This document shows, in pieces, positions 14,984-18,462 of a DNA stretch of 18,462 bases. Position 1 is the stretch's first letter. The number at the start of each line of letters is the position of its first letter. The position numbers and the translations under genes are program-made. The stretch is from contig CAJJBS010000052.1 of the NCBI GenBank assembly GCA_905182385.1, forward strand, positions 1 to 18,462. The letters run 5' to 3'. The DNA comes from Fidelibacterota bacterium TCS55 (GTDB taxonomy: Bacteria > Fidelibacterota > Marinisomatia > Marinisomatales > TCS55). The notes under the pieces are model-generated. The model ran no database searches and was not told where the DNA came from. It saw nothing but the letters and a program-made list of their open reading frames with translations.

Positions 14984-16102
14984 ATGGAAGATTTCAAATC
15001 ATTAATTAATTATATATCTAACCCAACTATATTAGTAACTGCAGTAATAATAATTTTTCCGTTTGTGTTTCCTCCTACTAATTGGTTCTATAAAATAAAT
15101 AAGCGGTTAAATATAGATAAATTATGGACTGGCAAAGGTCTTTTGTTGATGACGTTTGTGACTGTAGCTTTCTTTATTTTTGGTCTAACTGATTACAATT
15201 TTAGAAGTATTGTTTTAAAACCAGATAATGTTCCAATCTCTGGGCTTATTTTATTACTTATATTTTTTACCTGGCTATCAATGAGTCAAGCTTATAAAAA
15301 TGATCAATTAGTAGACCAAGGTGAATCTGTGGATGAATATTATGAAGCACCAAATGATAAAGTATTAGTTTGGCCTGATTTAGTCTATGTAGAATTAATT
15401 TCTTTAATTCTTTTTTCAGCATTTATGTTAATTTGGTCAATTGGTCTTCCTGCACCTTTAGAGCAACCGGCAAATCCTGCTGAATCGCCCAATCCGGCAA
15501 AAGCCCCATGGTACTTTTTAGGTCTTCAAGAAATGTTAGTCTATTTCGATCCATGGTATGCAGGTGTTGTTTTACCAACTTTTATTATTATTGGTTTGAT
15601 GGCAATTCCTTATATAGACAGAGATCCAAATGGTTCAGGGTATTATAGTTATAAAGATAGAAAACTTTCTATGTCCCTTTATTTATTTGGATGGCTAATT
15701 TTATGGAATGTTTTAATTGTAATAGGAACATTCTTAAGAGGTCCGAACTGGGGATTTTTTGGTCCTTTTGAATATTGGGATTCACATCGTTTAGAAGCAT
15801 TAACTAATATAAATCTTTCTGAACTAATTTTTGTAAAATGGTTAGAGATTGGACTTCCACAATCTATTCTTTTAAGAGAAGCTCCAGGACTTCTAATCAT
15901 GTTTATCCTTGTTGCAGTCTTACCAGTATTATTAGCTAAAACAGCTTTGAAAAAATACTATAATGATTTGGGTGCTTCGCGTTATTCAATATTTATTGTA
16001 TTAACAATCTTTGGAGCACTTCTCCCTGTAAAAATGTACCTAAGATGGTTATTTAACCTTAAGTATCTTATATCAATACCTGAGTACTTTTTTAATTTTT
16101 AA
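14984..16102 (+). CDS. Cytochrome b C-terminal half (subunit IV-like) with extra N-terminal helices
   Basis: Of 372 residues, the part from about 125 on matches the cytochrome b C-terminal domain: VWPDLVYVELI, then NPAKAPWYFLGLQEMLVYFDPW and a helix GVVLPTFIIIGLMAIPYID. The Qo-site PEWY motif appears as APWY (174-177), so the usual acid is absent. The first 110 residues carry three further hydrophobic segments (about 14-32, 52-68, 84-101) not found in plant subunit IV, and two or more helices extend the C-terminus. The total is around eight transmembrane segments. It would complete the split cytochrome b with the b6-like gene just upstream. A 15-nt gap separates it from the multihaem cytochrome gene. 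The domain call is firm; the role of the extra helices is unknown. Confidence 0.88.
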   Translation: MEDFKSLINYISNPTILVTAVIIIFPFVFPPTNWFYKINKRLNIDKLWTGKGLLLMTFVTVAFFIFGLTDYNFRSIVLKPDNVPISGLILLLIFFTWLSMSQAYKNDQLVDQGESVDEYYEAPNDKVLVWPDLVYVELISLILFSAFMLIWSIGLPAPLEQPANPAESPNPAKAPWYFLGLQEMLVYFDPWYAGVVLPTFIIIGLMAIPYIDRDPNGSGYYSYKDRKLSMSLYLFGWLILWNVLIVIGTFLRGPNWGFFGPFEYWDSHRLEALTNINLSELIFVKWLEIGLPQSILLREAPGLLIMFILVAVLPVLLAKTALKKYYNDLGASRYSIFIVLTIFGALLPVKMYLRWLFNLKYLISIPEYFFNF

Positions 16103-16117
16103 TAGATATACGCATAT

Positions 16118-16597
16118 ATGAATAATTCAAATAATCAGGAACGTTATTACAATATACTTAAGCTAAATAAATGGTTCGCATTATCTAGTATTTTGTTTAC
16201 TGCTTTTTGGGTTTTAGTTTTTGCTGATGACTTCAATAGACCTTGGAAAAAGTACCAAATAGAATTTAGAAAAATTGAAATTGAGAAAGTTAAGCAAGAT
16301 ATTAATACTGAGAAAGTTGCTTTAGAAGATAGCGATGAATATGAAGACCTAATGAGCTCTCTTAGTAAAAGTAGAGTTGATTTAGAACTAGAATCTGCAA
16401 AAGTTGATGATATTAATAACAAGCTAAAAATCTTAAATATTGAATTATATAAATACAATCAAGATTTTCAATTTAGTAAAGCAGATATGGATGCACAGCG
16501 TTATGCCTATGAAGAAGCCTTGTTTGGACATGGCAATGTTGAAGAGGCGGAAAAAAGTATGAAGATCTTCGCAAAAAAACTGATGAAGTTTTTTTAG
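16118..16597 (+). CDS. Multihaem cytochrome c, N-terminal part: membrane anchor and coiled coil (frame 1 of a broken reading frame)
   Basis: As read, this frame makes 159 residues: a short polar start, one transmembrane helix at about 18-35 (WFALSSILFTAFWVLVFA), the motif DDFNRPWKKYQIEF, and a long charged coiled coil. The same order opens the multihaem cytochromes that follow Rieske/cytochrome b genes in related bacteria, where the coiled coil runs straight on into haem domains. Here the frame ends at TAG 16595-16597, while the -1 frame, open from 16543 on, continues the coiled coil and then the haem sites without a stop. I therefore take this as the 5' portion of one gene. The last 14 residues after Glu145 (KSMKIFAKKLMKFF) are unlikely to be native unless an unshifted short form is made. 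The helix would anchor the cytochrome and carry it to the periplasmic side. Confidence 0.75.
   Translation: MNNSNNQERYYNILKLNKWFALSSILFTAFWVLVFADDFNRPWKKYQIEFRKIEIEKVKQDINTEKVALEDSDEYEDLMSSLSKSRVDLELESAKVDDINNKLKILNIELYKYNQDFQFSKADMDAQRYAYEEALFGHGNVEEAEKSMKIFAKKLMKFF
16551..16597 (+). other. Reading-frame break or candidate -1 frameshift site in the multihaem cytochrome gene
   Basis: The two frames overlap from 16543 to 16597. There are two homopolymer runs. Six As at 16551-16556, if one A were added, would give EEAEKKYEDLRKK in a continuous coiled coil. Seven As at 16573-16579 read as gcA AAA AAA ctg in the first frame, which is the X XXY YYZ phase for -1 ribosomal slippage, with the UAG stop 15 nt after the heptamer. 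A perfect palindrome GAAGATCTTC (16562-16571) lies just before the heptamer. An assembly or sequencing indel, a true mutation, or programmed slippage all fit. Confidence 0.6.
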
Positions 16598-18462
16598 TAG
16601 CTGAAAATACACAGTCAGAGATAGATGAATTAAGTATTGAGTTAAAGCTTATCAACGCCAATATAAAGAAGTACGAAGACGCTATTTTTTCTGTATCAAA
16701 AGATAAACTTTTATTAGAGCGTCGTTTAACAAAACTTGATCCAGAATCAATGAACCTCTCAAATAAAGTGGCTAATATTATAAGAGATTTACCCGTAATT
16801 GATTTTATTGATCCTTATTATGATGTTAAGCAGGTTGTTGTAAATGATTTAAAAGAAGATCTTGTATATATGGGGATGCCAAAGGTTGATCGTTGTATGA
16901 CTTGCCATGTAGGAATTGACAAAAAAGGCTTTGAAGACCAACCGCAACCATATACAACTCATCCACGTCTAGATGAATTTGCTGGAGGTAGCTCACCACA
17001 CCCAATGAGTGAATATGGATGTACATCTTGTCATGCTGGAAGAGGAAGAGGAACGGATTTTATTTCTTCTGGGCACATGCCCAAAGATGAGATCCAAGCC
17101 AAAGAGTGGAAAAAAAAATATGGATGGGAAGCTCTCCATTATTGGGAAAATAAAATGTTGCCAGCTCAATATGTAGAGGCAGGGTGCTTTAAATGTCATG
17201 GTGATAATATGCCGGTTGTTGGCGCTGAAACATTAACGCTAGGTATGGCTACATTTGAAAAAGCGGGTTGTTATTCTTGTCACTCAATGGAACGTTGGGC
17301 AGATACTCCAAAGCCGGGACCAAGTCTTTATAAGTTAGCTTCAAAAGCAGATAAAGATTGGGTCTATCGTTGGATTATGGAACCAAGAGCCTTTAGACAT
17401 AATACATGGATGCCTCATTTCTTTAAAAAAGGGAATAATAGTTCCCCCAAAGATATTTTACGTTCTGAACAAGAATCTTTAGCAATGACTGAGTATTTAT
17501 ATGAGTACTCAGAAGATTATAATTTGACAAAGGGACTTAAGAGTGGAGATCCAGAAAATGGAGCACTACTAGTTGCTTCTTATGGATGCATGGGCTGCCA
17601 TCAAATTCAACCTGAGGTAGATGAATCATATGAACCGTCTTATGAAAATATAAGACTAGAACAAGGCCCTAATCTTATTGGTTTAGGTTCTAAAACAACA
17701 AAAGAATGGTTGTTTAGCTGGTTGAAAAATCCATATTCTTATCATCCAGGCACAAAAATGCCAAATTTGAGGTTAACTAATAAAGAAGCAAGTGATATTG
17801 TAAGTTATCTTATTGAAGATAAAACTGAAGATTTTGATAAAAGATTAGTACCTGAAATAGAAGTAACAATTTTGGACGAAATAACTTCTGATTTCTTATC
17901 CCAAGTGAATTCAACTCGGCAAGTCCAAAATATACTTAAAGAAATGTCTATAAAAGAGAAAATGATTCTTTCTGGAGAAAAGCTAATTGGACACTATGGT
18001 TGTTATTCATGTCATAATATAGATGGTTTTGAAGATAGAAAGCCAATCGGTATAGCTCTTAATTATGAAGGCAGTAAACTCATATCAAAACTTGATTTTG
18101 GTTTTTGGCATGATAAGATAGATCATACTAAATGGGATTGGTTTTATAATAAATTAGATCAACCTGAAAAGTTTGATCTAATTCCAAATGATGATGGAAC
18201 TGTTTCAGTTAAACAGTTAAAACCACTAGAAAAATCAAGGATGCCACATTTTGGACTAGAAGATAAAGAAATAGAATCTTTAGTGACACTAATTATGGGT
18301 CTTGTTAAGGATGAAATACCATCTACTAAATTACCAGAGAATACTCCAAAATATTTATCTGTTACAAAAGGTGAACAATTTATTCATACAAATAATTGTA
18401 TGGGTTGTCATAAAATAGATGGCAAAGGAGGTGCAATATGGCCTTCAACTGCTGACTGGTTG
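16555..18462 (+). CDS. Multihaem c-type cytochrome, haem-binding part (-1 frame continuation, 3' end outside window)
   Basis: From 16555 the frame is open for 636 codons to the window edge. It first continues the coiled coil (to about 16740), then a conserved linker, then haem sites. CXXCH motifs are at 16894, 17020, 17185, 17269, 17587, 18001 and 18397 (first base of each). The first three are close together in a block with PKVDRCMTCHVGID and GCTSCHAGRGRG. Later ones are followed by Met-Pro segments (WMPHFF, KMPNLR, RMPHFG), the usual distal methionine ligand of class I cytochrome c domains. No ATG, GTG or TTG occurs in this frame between 16543 and 16750, and a start at ATG 16750 would lack any export signal, although haem attachment needs the periplasm. 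The product should thus be made as a fusion with the upstream anchor. It probably replaces cytochrome c1/f as electron exit of the complex. Confidence 0.85.

Noticed and set aside
16147..16458. 103-codon minus-strand open frame in the coiled-coil region
   Set aside because: Serine/leucine-rich composition is what the reverse strand of a Lys/Glu coiled coil gives; a shadow of the cytochrome gene.
16826..17199. Two minus-strand open frames opposite the first haem sites
   Set aside because: The plus strand here encodes CXXCH motifs and a conserved linker, so the reverse frames are shadows.
1..18462. Mobile elements, CRISPR arrays, phage genes or long repeats
   Set aside because: No transposase, integrase, regularly spaced repeats or long inverted repeats were seen; gene content looks like ordinary chromosome.

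Overview
The window is an AT-rich bacterial chromosome segment with short intergenic gaps. It suggests a free-living, probably marine, respiring bacterium of the Fibrobacterota-Chlorobi-Bacteroidota (FCB) assemblage, with Candidatus Marinimicrobia (SAR406) or a relative as my best guess. The reasons are a 1018-residue SecA with a large insertion and a tail of the Bacteroidota kind, a DUF6122 protein (a family I know mainly from Bacteroidota), scarce Shine-Dalgarno sites, and a Rieske/cytochrome b/multihaem cytochrome c cluster of the type seen in Ignavibacteria and Marinimicrobia-like genomes. This placement is inference from remembered family patterns, not from a search.

Left part (1-4290). 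A cut-off alpha/beta hydrolase is followed by a nucleosidase/phosphorylase-like gene. That gene overlaps by 32 nt a radical SAM gene of the spore photoproduct lyase family which has lost two residues needed for classical lyase chemistry. Facing them are a small DUF6122 membrane protein, whose reading frame extends upstream of any standard start codon, and a lipoprotein resembling TatT. The lipoprotein gene diverges from a phoH-type ATPase gene.

Middle part (4291-12546). After a 212-nt gap with two overlapping weak hairpins and a T-run comes a tight co-directional block: acetyl-CoA acetyltransferase, acyl-CoA dehydrogenase, branched-chain aminotransferase, NusB, SecA and a cystathionine gamma-synthase/lyase-type enzyme. 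Junctions are 1-nt overlaps to 17-nt gaps, so one transcript is likely. It mixes acyl-CoA and amino-acid metabolism with transcription and secretion housekeeping.

Right part (12547-18462). A tRNA-Leu(UAG) is followed by a respiratory block: a membrane-anchored HEAT-repeat protein, a Rieske iron-sulfur protein, a b6-like cytochrome b, a subunit IV-like cytochrome b C-terminal half, and a membrane-anchored, coiled-coil multihaem cytochrome c that runs off the window with seven CXXCH motifs visible. Together they look like an alternative quinol:cytochrome c oxidoreductase. Quinol would be oxidised at the Rieske/cytochrome b site and electrons passed to a fused multihaem subunit in place of cytochrome c1 or f.

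The most striking local features are the reading-frame break inside the multihaem cytochrome (membrane anchor in one frame, all haem sites in the -1 frame, with an in-phase A AAA AAA heptamer in the overlap), the altered radical SAM enzyme paired with a nucleosidase-like gene, and the cytochrome b subunits, which combine a b6-type haem c_n cysteine with loss of the PEWY glutamate.
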